Shown: in pieces, positions 1 to 6,510 of the stretch
How the letters are laid out: each line of letters opens with the position of its first letter
Position numbering within the stretch: the stretch's first letter is position 1
From: JBQCEE01 sp051960575
GTDB taxonomy: Bacteria > Actinomycetota > Actinomycetes > Mycobacteriales > Jatrophihabitantaceae
DNA length: 9,350 nt
Direction: 5' to 3'
NCBI RefSeq assembly: GCF_051960575.1
Contig: NZ_JBQCEE010000010.1
Span: 1 to 9,350, forward strand
Translations under genes and position numbers: made by a program
Notes under the pieces: model-generated
The model's input: the letters and a program-made list of their open reading frames with translations, nothing else
Database searches by the model: none
What the model was told of the DNA's origin: nothing

Positions 1-71
1 ATATTATGGTGGTTGTTTTGTGGGCCCACTGTTTTGGTGGGGGGGGGGTGGTGCACCTCCTCCCCCCCCCC
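1..71. other. Low-complexity foldback at the window start, probably a read or assembly artefact
   Basis: A run of ten G (39-48) and a run of eleven C (62-72) face each other around the palindrome GTGCAC (51-56), giving a near-perfect foldback of roughly 20 bp with few mismatches. The composition of bases 1-35 (T-rich) is unlike the rest of the window. Recognisable radical SAM protein begins only after it. This fits an error-prone contig end better than a biological hairpin. Confidence 0.6.
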
Positions 72-1061
72 CGCGGCGGGGCCGGCCCGTCGGACGACGG
101 CCACGTGCTGCTCGGCGGCGTCGGCACCGCGCTGCCGATCGTCGCGCGCAGCAAGTACACCGTGCGCCAGGGGCGCCTGCTGCTCGAGGGCGCCGACATC
201 GGCCTCGACGTCGAGCCCGTGCAGCGGCCGCGGTTCTACGACCTCGTCACCGCCGATGGCGTGCCGTACGAGCAGATCGCCCGGTTGCACGGCGCCTCGG
301 TGCTGGCGACGACCGTGGTGCAGACGTGCATCCGCTACGGCGTCGAGGAACGGTGCCGCTTCTGCGCGATCGAGGAGTCGCTCGCGAGCGGCTCGACGAC
401 CGCGGCCAAGACCCCGGCGCAGCTCGCCGAGGTGGCCGAGGCGGCCGTGCGGCTCGACGGCGTCACGCAGATGGTGATGACGACGGGGACGACCACCGGG
501 CCCGACCGCGGCGCGCGACATCTCGCCCGGTGCGTCGCCGCGGTGACGGCCGCGGTGCCGGGGCTGCCGGTGCAGGTGCAGATCGAGCCGCCGGCCGAAC
601 TGTCGGTGCTGCAGGAACTGCGCGACGCAGGGGCCGTCAGCATCGGCATCCACGTCGAGTCGATGGACGACGACGTGCGGCGCCGCTGGATGCCGGGCAA
701 GGGGTCGGTGCCACTGGACGAGTACCGCGCCGCGTGGCGCGAGGCGGTGCGCGTCTTCGGACGCAACCAGGTGAGCACCTACCTGCTCGTTGGCCTCGGC
801 GAGGATCCCGACGACCTCGTCGCAGGCGCGGCCGAGCTCATCGCCATGGGTGTCTACCCCTTCGTCGTGCCGTACCGGCCCATAGCCGGCACGCTCGAGG
901 TGGAGGTCGACCACGCGCAGGCGCCGCCGTCATGGATGGTCGCCGACGTCACCGACCGGGTCGCCGAACTGCTCGTGGCGGCCGGCATGCGTGGCGCCGA
1001 CCAGCGTGCCGGGTGCGCCGCCTGCGGCGCGTGCTCGGCGCTCGCGGTCGCGGGCGGGTGA
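3..1061 (+). CDS. Radical SAM protein, MSMEG_0568-like (5' partial)
   Basis: Probable radical S-adenosylmethionine enzyme of the Nit1 cluster, related to biotin/lipoyl synthase-type proteins; substrate unknown. The frame is open to the window edge and believable protein begins near base 72 with RGGAGPSDDGH, so the native N-terminus is missing or corrupted by the low-quality first 71 bases. The ATG at 6 is not a credible start. Numbering from that ATG, C108, C117 and C120 form CX8CX2C, a plausible [4Fe-4S] site spaced wider than the classical CX3CX2C. Further landmarks are MTTGTTTG (158-165), VQIEPP (191-196), IGIHVES (213-219) and YLLVGLGED (259-267). A second Cys group, CAACGAC (C337, C340, C343), lies near the C-terminus and could hold another cluster. 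The stop overlaps the next start by four bases (GTGA). The family assignment rests on these motifs plus operon context; the reaction is unknown. Confidence 0.85.
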   Translation: MMVVVLWAHCFGGGGVVHLLPPPRGGAGPSDDGHVLLGGVGTALPIVARSKYTVRQGRLLLEGADIGLDVEPVQRPRFYDLVTADGVPYEQIARLHGASVLATTVVQTCIRYGVEERCRFCAIEESLASGSTTAAKTPAQLAEVAEAAVRLDGVTQMVMTTGTTTGPDRGARHLARCVAAVTAAVPGLPVQVQIEPPAELSVLQELRDAGAVSIGIHVESMDDDVRRRWMPGKGSVPLDEYRAAWREAVRVFGRNQVSTYLLVGLGEDPDDLVAGAAELIAMGVYPFVVPYRPIAGTLEVEVDHAQAPPSWMVADVTDRVAELLVAAGMRGADQRAGCAACGACSALAVAGG

Positions 1062-2470
1062 GCGTCGTGACAGCGACGATCGGCGAGGTGCTGCTCGGCG
1101 TGCCGCGCGCCGTCGAGCGCGGACGCATCGACGTCGGCGACGCCGCTGACGTGCTCGCCTACCGAGCGATCCGCCGCACGGTCTTCGTCGACGAACAGGG
1201 CCTCTTCACCGGCTCCGACCTCGACGACGTCGACGCCGACCCGCGCACCGTGGTGCTGGTCGCGCGGGACGCAACAGGTGTTGTGATTGGCGGCGTGCGC
1301 CTCGCCCCTGTCGGCGCGACGGACATCGGCTGGTGGGTGGGCGGCCGCCTGGCCGTCCTGCCCGCGGCGCGGTCGTCGCGCGGGGTCGGGGCCGCGCTCG
1401 TCCGCGCCGCGTGCGCCCACGCCGAGTCGTTCGGCGCGCTGCGCTTCGACGCCACCGTGCAGGCGGCGAACGATCGGTTCTTCCAGCATCTCGGCTGGCA
1501 GCGTGTGCGCGACGTCAGCCTGGCCGGTACTCCACATGTGTTGATGCGCTGGCCGATACAACGCATCGCGCGCCAGGCGCATGAGACGAAGGCCGCCCTC
1601 GGCGCGCTGCTCGCCGGGCTGCATCTCGGCGGCAGCGGGTGGGTCGGTGACGACGGCGCGCCGGTGCCGGGCAGCGACCTGGTCGCCGCGTGTGACGCGA
1701 TCGCGCCGGCGCTCGTCGAGCGTGACCCCGAGTGGGCGGGCTGGTGCGGCGTGCTGGTCAACGTGAACGATCTCGCCGCGATGGGTGCCTCGCCGGTCGG
1801 CCTGCTCGACTCGATCGGTGCACGTGACGCGTCCTTCGCGGCCCGGGTGATGCGCGGTCTGCGTGCCGCCGCACAGCGGTGGCAGGTGCCGGTGCTCGGC
1901 GGCCACACCCAGTTCGGCGTCCCGGCCGCGTTGTCGGTGACGGCGCTGGGCCGCTCGCCCCAGCCCGTGCCGGCCGGTGGTGGCCGGATCGGCGACGCCG
2001 TCACGCTCACCGCCGACCTCGGCGGCGGGTGGCGCCCCGGGTACACCGGCCGCCAGTGGGACTCGACCTCCCATCGCAGCACCGCAGAGCTGCGGGCGAT
2101 GGCCGGCTTCGTCGCCGCGGCCCGGCCCCACGCGGCGAAGGACGTGAGCATGGCCGGTGTCGTCGGCACGCTCGGCATGCTGGCCGAGGCCAGCGGTTGC
2201 GGCGCGGTGCTCGACGTCGCGCAGGTGCCGCGCCCCGCCGACGCTGCGACGGCCGACTGGCTGACCTGCTTTCCCGGCTTCGGCATGCTCACCGCCGACG
2301 ACCCCGCCCGTCCGCTTCCGCCGGCAGGGCCCGCGACGAGTGGCCGCTGCGGCGAACTCCGCGCCGGCGCCGGCGTGCTGCTGCGCTGGCCCGACGGCGA
2401 GCTGACGCCCGCCGTGCCCGACCGTGTCACCGGGCTCGGCCCGGCCAACCCGAGGAGAGAGGCGTGCTGA
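1058..2470 (+). CDS. GNAT / AIR-synthase-like fusion protein, MSMEG_0567/sll0787 family
   Basis: A 470-residue two-domain protein. Residues about 15-165 form a GNAT N-acetyltransferase fold: the acetyl-CoA pyrophosphate loop is RLAVLPAARSSRGVGAA (97-113), with RGVGAA as the R/QxxGxG/A element, followed by FFQHLGW (141-147). Residues about 175-465 resemble the PurM/ThiL/HypE/AIR-synthase ATP-binding fold: VNVNDLAAMGASP (234-246), VLGGHTQFG (279-287), and KDVSMAGVVGTLGMLAEASG (361-380). A plausible role is acyl transfer plus ATP-dependent activation of an unknown substrate. The GTG at 1058 overlaps the preceding stop (GTGA); the in-frame GTG at 1067, preceded by GGTGA, is an alternative. In Synechocystis the two halves are, as far as I recall, separate genes, so the fusion implies that they act together. 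The open frame upstream of 1058 is a shadow of the radical SAM gene. Confidence 0.86.
   Translation: MSVVTATIGEVLLGVPRAVERGRIDVGDAADVLAYRAIRRTVFVDEQGLFTGSDLDDVDADPRTVVLVARDATGVVIGGVRLAPVGATDIGWWVGGRLAVLPAARSSRGVGAALVRAACAHAESFGALRFDATVQAANDRFFQHLGWQRVRDVSLAGTPHVLMRWPIQRIARQAHETKAALGALLAGLHLGGSGWVGDDGAPVPGSDLVAACDAIAPALVERDPEWAGWCGVLVNVNDLAAMGASPVGLLDSIGARDASFAARVMRGLRAAAQRWQVPVLGGHTQFGVPAALSVTALGRSPQPVPAGGGRIGDAVTLTADLGGGWRPGYTGRQWDSTSHRSTAELRAMAGFVAAARPHAAKDVSMAGVVGTLGMLAEASGCGAVLDVAQVPRPADAATADWLTCFPGFGMLTADDPARPLPPAGPATSGRCGELRAGAGVLLRWPDGELTPAVPDRVTGLGPANPRREAC
2453..2462 (+). promoter_or_regulatory. Purine-rich Shine-Dalgarno region before the first nitrilase gene
   Basis: The run AGGAGAGAGG can serve two in-frame starts. 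AGAGG (2458-2462) is 7 bases before the ATG at 2470, and AGGAG (2453-2457) is 6 bases before the GTG at 2464. ATG was preferred because it also gives the TGATG overlap with the previous stop; the GTG start would add only Val-Leu. Confidence 0.6.
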
Positions 2471-3303
2471 TGCCGCCCGTCACCGTCGCCGCGGTCGCCG
2501 CCAACTTCGGCCGCGACCTCGATACGACCTTCGCCGCGATCACCCGGATCCTCGCCGAGGCTCGTGCCGCCGGCGCGTCGCTCGTCGCGCTTCCCGAGGC
2601 GACGCTCGGCGGCTACCTCGCCAGCCTCGACGGACCGGCGGACCTGCCACCGGCGCTGGACGTCGACGGGCCGGAGGTGCGGCGGCTGGCCGAACTCGCC
2701 GGTGACCTCGTCGTCACAGCCGGGCTGTGCGAGGCCGACGGCGCCACCCGCTACAACACCGCCGTCTGCGTCAGCGGCGACGGCGTGCTCGGGGTGCACC
2801 GCAAGGTGCACCAGCCCCTCGGCGAGGGCCTGTCGTACGCGGCGGGCGAGGCCTTCGACGCGTTCGACACGCCGGTCGGCCGGCTCGGCATGATGATCTG
2901 CTACGACAAGGCGTTCCCCGAGTCGGCGCGATCGCTGGCGGTCGACGGCGCCGACATCATCTGCTGCCTGTCGGCGTGGCCGGCCGCGCGCACCAACCCG
3001 TCGCCCGACCTGCGCGACGACCGCTGGACGCGACGCTTCGATCTGTTCGACCGGGCGCGCGCGCTCGAGAACCAGGTGCTCTGGGTCTCGGCCAACCAGG
3101 CGGGCACGTTCGGGTCGCTGCGATTCGTCGCGTCCGCGAAGGTGGTCGACGCCGGCGGCGACGTACTCGCCTCAACGGGTGTTGCGCCGGGGATCGCGGT
3201 CGCCACGGTCGATCTCGACGCCATGCTCTCCGCTGCGCGCGGCGGGATGTTCCACCTGCGCGACCGCCGCCCGGCCGCCTACCTCATGGAGGCGACGGCA
3301 TGA
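2470..3303 (+). CDS. Carbon-nitrogen hydrolase (nitrilase superfamily), catalytically intact
   Basis: A 277-residue cytoplasmic amidohydrolase of the nitrilase superfamily that hydrolyses a C-N bond of an unknown amide, carbamoyl or nitrile substrate. The catalytic triad is visible: Glu43 in LPEATLGGY, Lys112 in HRKVHQP and Cys144 in MMICYDKAFPE; the supporting Glu119 (PLGEG) is also present. Length is normal for amidase-type members and shorter than classical nitrilases, which are generally above 300 residues. The nucleophile elbow reads CYDK, not the CWE typical of true nitrilases such as Nit6803, so amide or carbamoyl hydrolysis seems likelier than nitrile hydrolysis (inference). It starts at TGATG, overlapping the previous stop by one base, and ends in ATGA overlapping the flavoprotein gene. 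A close paralogue lacking the Glu and Cys lies just beyond that flavoprotein gene. Confidence 0.9.
   Translation: MPPVTVAAVAANFGRDLDTTFAAITRILAEARAAGASLVALPEATLGGYLASLDGPADLPPALDVDGPEVRRLAELAGDLVVTAGLCEADGATRYNTAVCVSGDGVLGVHRKVHQPLGEGLSYAAGEAFDAFDTPVGRLGMMICYDKAFPESARSLAVDGADIICCLSAWPAARTNPSPDLRDDRWTRRFDLFDRARALENQVLWVSANQAGTFGSLRFVASAKVVDAGGDVLASTGVAPGIAVATVDLDAMLSAARGGMFHLRDRRPAAYLMEATA
3288..3292 (+). promoter_or_regulatory. Strong Shine-Dalgarno for the flavoprotein gene
   Basis: GGAGG lies inside the end of the nitrilase gene, 7 bases before the ATG at 3300. It is the best ribosome binding site in the operon and fixes this start. It suggests that the flavoprotein can be initiated de novo in addition to coupling through the ATGA overlap. 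Confidence 0.7.
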
Positions 3304-4556
3304 GGATCCCGGTCGTGATCGTCGGCGGCGGCCAGGCCGGTCTCGCCGTCAGCTGGTACCTCTGCCATGAGGGCGTCGAGCACGTCGTGCTCGAACGCGA
3401 CACCCTGCTGCACACCTGGCGCGACCAGCGCTGGGACAGCTTCTGCCTCGTCACGCCGAACTGGCAGTGCCGCCTGCCCGGCTACCACTACGCCGGCAGC
3501 GATCCTGACGGCTTCATGGTCGCGGCCGAGCTGAACGACTGGCTGGCCGGCTATGTGCATTCGTTCGGCCCGCCGGTGCGTGAGCGCACCGCCGTGCAGG
3601 CCGTGTGGCCGGTCGCCGACGGGTTCCGCGTGGTCACCGCCACCGGCGAGTACCTCGCCGAGCAGGTGGTCGTCGCGACCGGCGGCTACCACACGCCCGC
3701 CGTGCCACGCCTGGCCGAACGGCTGCCGTCGACGGTGCGGCAGGTGCACTCGTCCGAGTACAGGAACCCGCAGTCGCTGCCGCCGGGCGAGGTGCTCGTG
3801 GTGGGCACCGGGCAGTCGGGCGCGCAGATCGCCGAGGACCTGCACCTCGCCGGACGCCGCGTGCACCTGGCCGTCGGCAAGGCGCCGCGATTCGGCCGCC
3901 GCTACCGCGGCCGCGACGTCATCGCCTGGATGCACGACACCGGGCACTACGCGAAGCCGGTCACCGACAAGCCGGTCGAGGAGCGGAACCTCGATCGGAC
4001 CAACCACTACGTGACCGGACGCGACGGCGGCCGCGACATCGACCTGCGTGCCTTCGCCCTCGACGGCATGGCACTGCACGGCCGGCTCGTCGACATCGCC
4101 GACGGCCGGCTCACCTTCGCCGCCGACCTCGCGGCCAACCTCGACGCGGCCGACGCCGTCTACAACGGCATCAACGGCCTCATCGACGAGCACATCCGCG
4201 TCCACGGCATCACGACCGAGCAGGGTCCGAGTCGGTACGAACCGGTGTGGCGCCCGACCGCGTCCGGCGGTGACTCGATCGCGGCGGGTGATCTGGCGGC
4301 GGTGGTGTGGGCGACCGGGTTCCGGCGCGACGACCGCTGGCTGCACGCGGGCGTCTTCGACGGCTCGGGGCACCCGGTGCACGAGCGCGGCGTGACGTCC
4401 GTGCGCGGCCTGTACTTCGTCGGCCTCCCGTGGTTGCACACGTGGGGTTCGGGACGCTTCGCCGGCATCGAGGTCGACGCGCGCTTCGTCGCCGAACAAC
4501 TGCTCGCCCGGCGGCGGTTCGCGGTCGTCGACATGCTGGCCGGTCGGGCGTCGTGA
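3300..4556 (+). CDS. FAD/NAD(P)H-dependent oxidoreductase, MSMEG_0569-like
   Basis: A 418-residue flavoprotein resembling class B flavin monooxygenases (FMO/CzcO type). An N-terminal Rossmann motif VIVGGGQAGLAVSWYL (6-21, GxGxxG) binds FAD. HTWRDQRWDSFCLVTPNWQCRLPG (38-61, in pieces) is a conserved block of this type of protein. A second nucleotide site, VLVVGTGQSGAQIAEDL (165-181), should bind NAD(P)H. VVWATGFR (335-342) is the late ATG motif, and GLYFVGLPWLHTWGSGRFAG (370-389) closes the FAD domain. It likely oxidises a pathway intermediate; substrate unknown. I see no Baeyer-Villiger fingerprint around VHSSEYRNP (149-157). The start is the ATG in ATGA, backed by GGAGG seven bases upstream; the end overlaps the next gene by four bases. 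It is flanked on both sides by nitrilase-superfamily genes, an unusual bracketing. Confidence 0.88.
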   Translation: MRIPVVIVGGGQAGLAVSWYLCHEGVEHVVLERDTLLHTWRDQRWDSFCLVTPNWQCRLPGYHYAGSDPDGFMVAAELNDWLAGYVHSFGPPVRERTAVQAVWPVADGFRVVTATGEYLAEQVVVATGGYHTPAVPRLAERLPSTVRQVHSSEYRNPQSLPPGEVLVVGTGQSGAQIAEDLHLAGRRVHLAVGKAPRFGRRYRGRDVIAWMHDTGHYAKPVTDKPVEERNLDRTNHYVTGRDGGRDIDLRAFALDGMALHGRLVDIADGRLTFAADLAANLDAADAVYNGINGLIDEHIRVHGITTEQGPSRYEPVWRPTASGGDSIAAGDLAAVVWATGFRRDDRWLHAGVFDGSGHPVHERGVTSVRGLYFVGLPWLHTWGSGRFAGIEVDARFVAEQLLARRRFAVVDMLAGRAS

Positions 4557-5407
4557 CCGCCGGGGCCCCGCAGCGGGTGGCCGCCGCGGCGGCCCACTTC
4601 GGCCGCGACCTGCACCACAGCCTCGACCGCGTCGGCGTCATCATCGCGGCGGCTCGGAAGGCCGGCGCCGGGCTGCTCGTGCTGCCGCACGCGGTGCTCG
4701 GCGGGTACCTCGCCGACCTGCGCTCACCGGACCCCGACGCGCTGCCCCCGGCGCTCGCGCCCGACGCGCTCGAGATCCGGCGGGTCATCGCCATGGCGAA
4801 GGACATGGTGGTCTGCCTCGGCTACACCGAACGCTTCGCCGGGCAGCGGTACAACTCGGCGGTCTGCCTGTCCGGCGACGGCGTGCTCGGCCGCTACCGC
4901 AAGGTGCACCAGCCGCCGGGCGAGGCGCTCGTGTACGCGGCCGGCGAGCGGCTCGCGGCCTTCGACACCCCGGCCGGGCGGCTGGGGCTGCTGATCGACT
5001 ACGACAAGACTTTCCCCGAGGCGGCCCGTGCCCTGGCCCTCGACGGTGCCCGCATCGTCGCCTGCCTGTCGGCCTGGCCCGCGAGCATCACCGGCCGCGC
5101 CGAACGGCTCACGCACGACCGGCAGTCGCGCCTGTTCGACCTCTACGACTGCGCGCGGGCGGCCGAGAATCAGATCGTCTGGGTGTCGTCGAACCAGACC
5201 GGGACGACGGGCGGCCTGCGCTTCCTCGGCCAGAGCAAGGTCGTCGGCCCCGGCGGCGACGTGCTGGCGCGCACCTGGGCCAAGGGCGGGCTGGCCGTGG
5301 CCGAGCTCGACGTCGAGGGCGAGATCGAGCGGGCGCGCCTGGTGCTGCACCACCTCCGCGAGCGCCGCCCCGAGCTGTACCGCGAGCAGGTGGCCGGGCC
5401 GGCGTGA
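4553..5407 (+). CDS. Nitrilase-superfamily paralogue lacking catalytic Glu and Cys (predicted pseudoenzyme)
   Basis: A 284-residue protein closely similar throughout to the nitrilase-superfamily enzyme at 2470-3303; about 58 of 79 residues match by hand count across the core running from RYN to LSAWPA. Catalytic positions differ: the general-base Glu is His46 (LPHAVLGGY, codon CAC at 4688-4690) and the nucleophile Cys is Asp149 (LLIDYDKTFPE, codon GAC at 4997-4999). Lys117 (YRKVHQP) and the second Glu (E124 in PPGEA) are kept. Each change needs two base substitutions, so single sequencing errors do not explain them. The frame is intact, with normal composition and a 4-base GTGA overlap at each end, so it is not a decayed gene. 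Standard Cys-dependent hydrolysis should be impossible. It may be a regulatory or structural partner of the active paralogue, a ligand sensor, or an enzyme using different chemistry (inference). Confidence 0.87.
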   Translation: MTAGAPQRVAAAAAHFGRDLHHSLDRVGVIIAAARKAGAGLLVLPHAVLGGYLADLRSPDPDALPPALAPDALEIRRVIAMAKDMVVCLGYTERFAGQRYNSAVCLSGDGVLGRYRKVHQPPGEALVYAAGERLAAFDTPAGRLGLLIDYDKTFPEAARALALDGARIVACLSAWPASITGRAERLTHDRQSRLFDLYDCARAAENQIVWVSSNQTGTTGGLRFLGQSKVVGPGGDVLARTWAKGGLAVAELDVEGEIERARLVLHHLRERRPELYREQVAGPA

Positions 5408-6477
5408 GGATCGCGCTGCTCACCTACTCGACGCGTCCGCGCGGCGGTGTCGTGCACACGCTCGCGCTCGCGGAGGCGCTGGCGCGGCAGGGCTGCACCG
5501 TCGACGTCTGGAGCCTGGCACGCGGTGGTGACGGCGGGTTCTTCCGGCCGGTCGAGCCGGCCGTGGGCGTGCGCCTGGTGCCGTTCCCGGACCGGGCGGA
5601 CGAGTCGGTGGGCGAGCGCATCCTGCGGTCGATCGCGGTCCTCGCGGCTGCCTTCGACGGCGGCGCGTACGACGTCGTGCACGCGCAGGACTGCATCAGC
5701 GCCAACGCGGTGCCGTGGTGCGTCCGCACGATCCACCATCTCGACACCTTCACCACGCCCGAGCTCGTCGCCTGCCACGAGCGGGCGATCGTGCGTCCGT
5801 TCGCGCATGTCTGTGTCTCGGCGGCCGTCGCGCGCGAGGTGCGGTCGGGGTGGGGCATCGAGCCGGTGGTGATCCCGAACGGCGTCGAGGCCGGGCGGTT
5901 CGCGTCGGTAGGCGACCTGCCGGCGTGGGTGCGCGAACTGCAGCCGTACGTGCTGTCGGTCGGCGGCATCGAGCCGCGCAAGGGCACGCTCGACCTGGTC
6001 GAGGCGATGGCGCGGGTACGAGCGGTGCGGCCGGACCTGCGGCTCGTGGTCGCCGGCGGCGAGACGCTCTTCGACTACCGCGACTACCGCACGCTGGTGC
6101 TCGCTCGCGCCGCCGACCTCGGGGTCGAGCCGGTGCTGCTCGGGCCGGTGCCGCACGAGGCGGTGCCGCCGCTCATGGCCGGCGCGGCCGTCTTCGCCTT
6201 CCCCTCGACGAAGGAGGGGTTCGGTCTCGCGGCGATGGAGGCGATGGCCGCCTGCACCCCGGTGGTGATGCGCGACCTGCCGGTGCTGCGCGAGGTCTTC
6301 GACGGCGCGGCGGTGTTCGCGCGTGACGTCGACGAGCTGGCCGACGGACTGCTGGCACCCGTGTCGTCCGCTCGGCTGGCCGCGGCGTCGGCGCTCGCGG
6401 CGGGACACACCTGGGATGCCGCCGCTCGCGCCCACCTCGAGTTCTATGCAACGCATCTCGCCGCCGCCCGGGCGTAG
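5404..6477 (+). CDS. GT4-type glycosyltransferase, MSMEG_0565-like
   Basis: A 357-residue GT-B fold, GT4-family glycosyltransferase predicted to move a sugar from a nucleotide-sugar donor to an unknown acceptor. The acceptor-side start RIALLTYSTRPRGGVVHTL (2-20) has the Gly-Gly loop typical of GT4, and PNGVEAGRF (158-166) marks the domain linker. SVGGIEPRKGTLDLVEAM (185-202) begins the donor domain, with the basic RK expected at the nucleotide diphosphate, and PSTKEGFGLAAMEAM (267-281) contains the retaining EX7E motif (E271 and E279). There is no signal peptide or membrane segment, so it is cytosolic. The GTG start overlaps the preceding stop (GTGA); a weak AGGTGG lies 10 bases upstream. It is the last gene of the overlapping operon, since a 33-base gap follows its TAG stop. 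Its presence suggests that the cluster product is glycosylated or that a sugar is the scaffold. Confidence 0.9.
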   Translation: MRIALLTYSTRPRGGVVHTLALAEALARQGCTVDVWSLARGGDGGFFRPVEPAVGVRLVPFPDRADESVGERILRSIAVLAAAFDGGAYDVVHAQDCISANAVPWCVRTIHHLDTFTTPELVACHERAIVRPFAHVCVSAAVAREVRSGWGIEPVVIPNGVEAGRFASVGDLPAWVRELQPYVLSVGGIEPRKGTLDLVEAMARVRAVRPDLRLVVAGGETLFDYRDYRTLVLARAADLGVEPVLLGPVPHEAVPPLMAGAAVFAFPSTKEGFGLAAMEAMAACTPVVMRDLPVLREVFDGAAVFARDVDELADGLLAPVSSARLAAASALAAGHTWDAAARAHLEFYATHLAAARA

Positions 6478-6510
6478 GCCGTTGTCGTACCCGTCCGGCA
6501 CCATCGGTGT

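Noticed and set aside
20..1057. Upstream extension of the GNAT fusion frame to near the window start
   Set aside because: The translation is Arg/Ala-rich and overlaps the radical SAM gene in another frame; real similarity begins only after 1058.
1159..2811. Long minus-strand open frame opposite the GNAT fusion and first nitrilase-superfamily genes
   Set aside because: Ser/Pro/Ala/Arg-rich translation without domain motifs; overlaps recognised genes on the other strand.
3300..4556. Baeyer-Villiger monooxygenase assignment for the flavoprotein
   Set aside because: Two nucleotide-binding motifs are present but I could not see the typical Baeyer-Villiger fingerprint between them; a general FMO-like oxidoreductase is safer.
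4553..5407. Calling the second nitrilase-like gene a pseudogene
   Set aside because: The frame is intact and full length, motifs other than the two catalytic residues are kept, and start/stop overlaps are preserved, so a functional pseudoenzyme is the better reading.
6482..6510. Sigma-70-like promoter with TTGTCG (6482-6487) as -35 before the transporter
   Set aside because: At 17-base spacing the -10 would be CGGTGT, a poor match, so no promoter was annotated.
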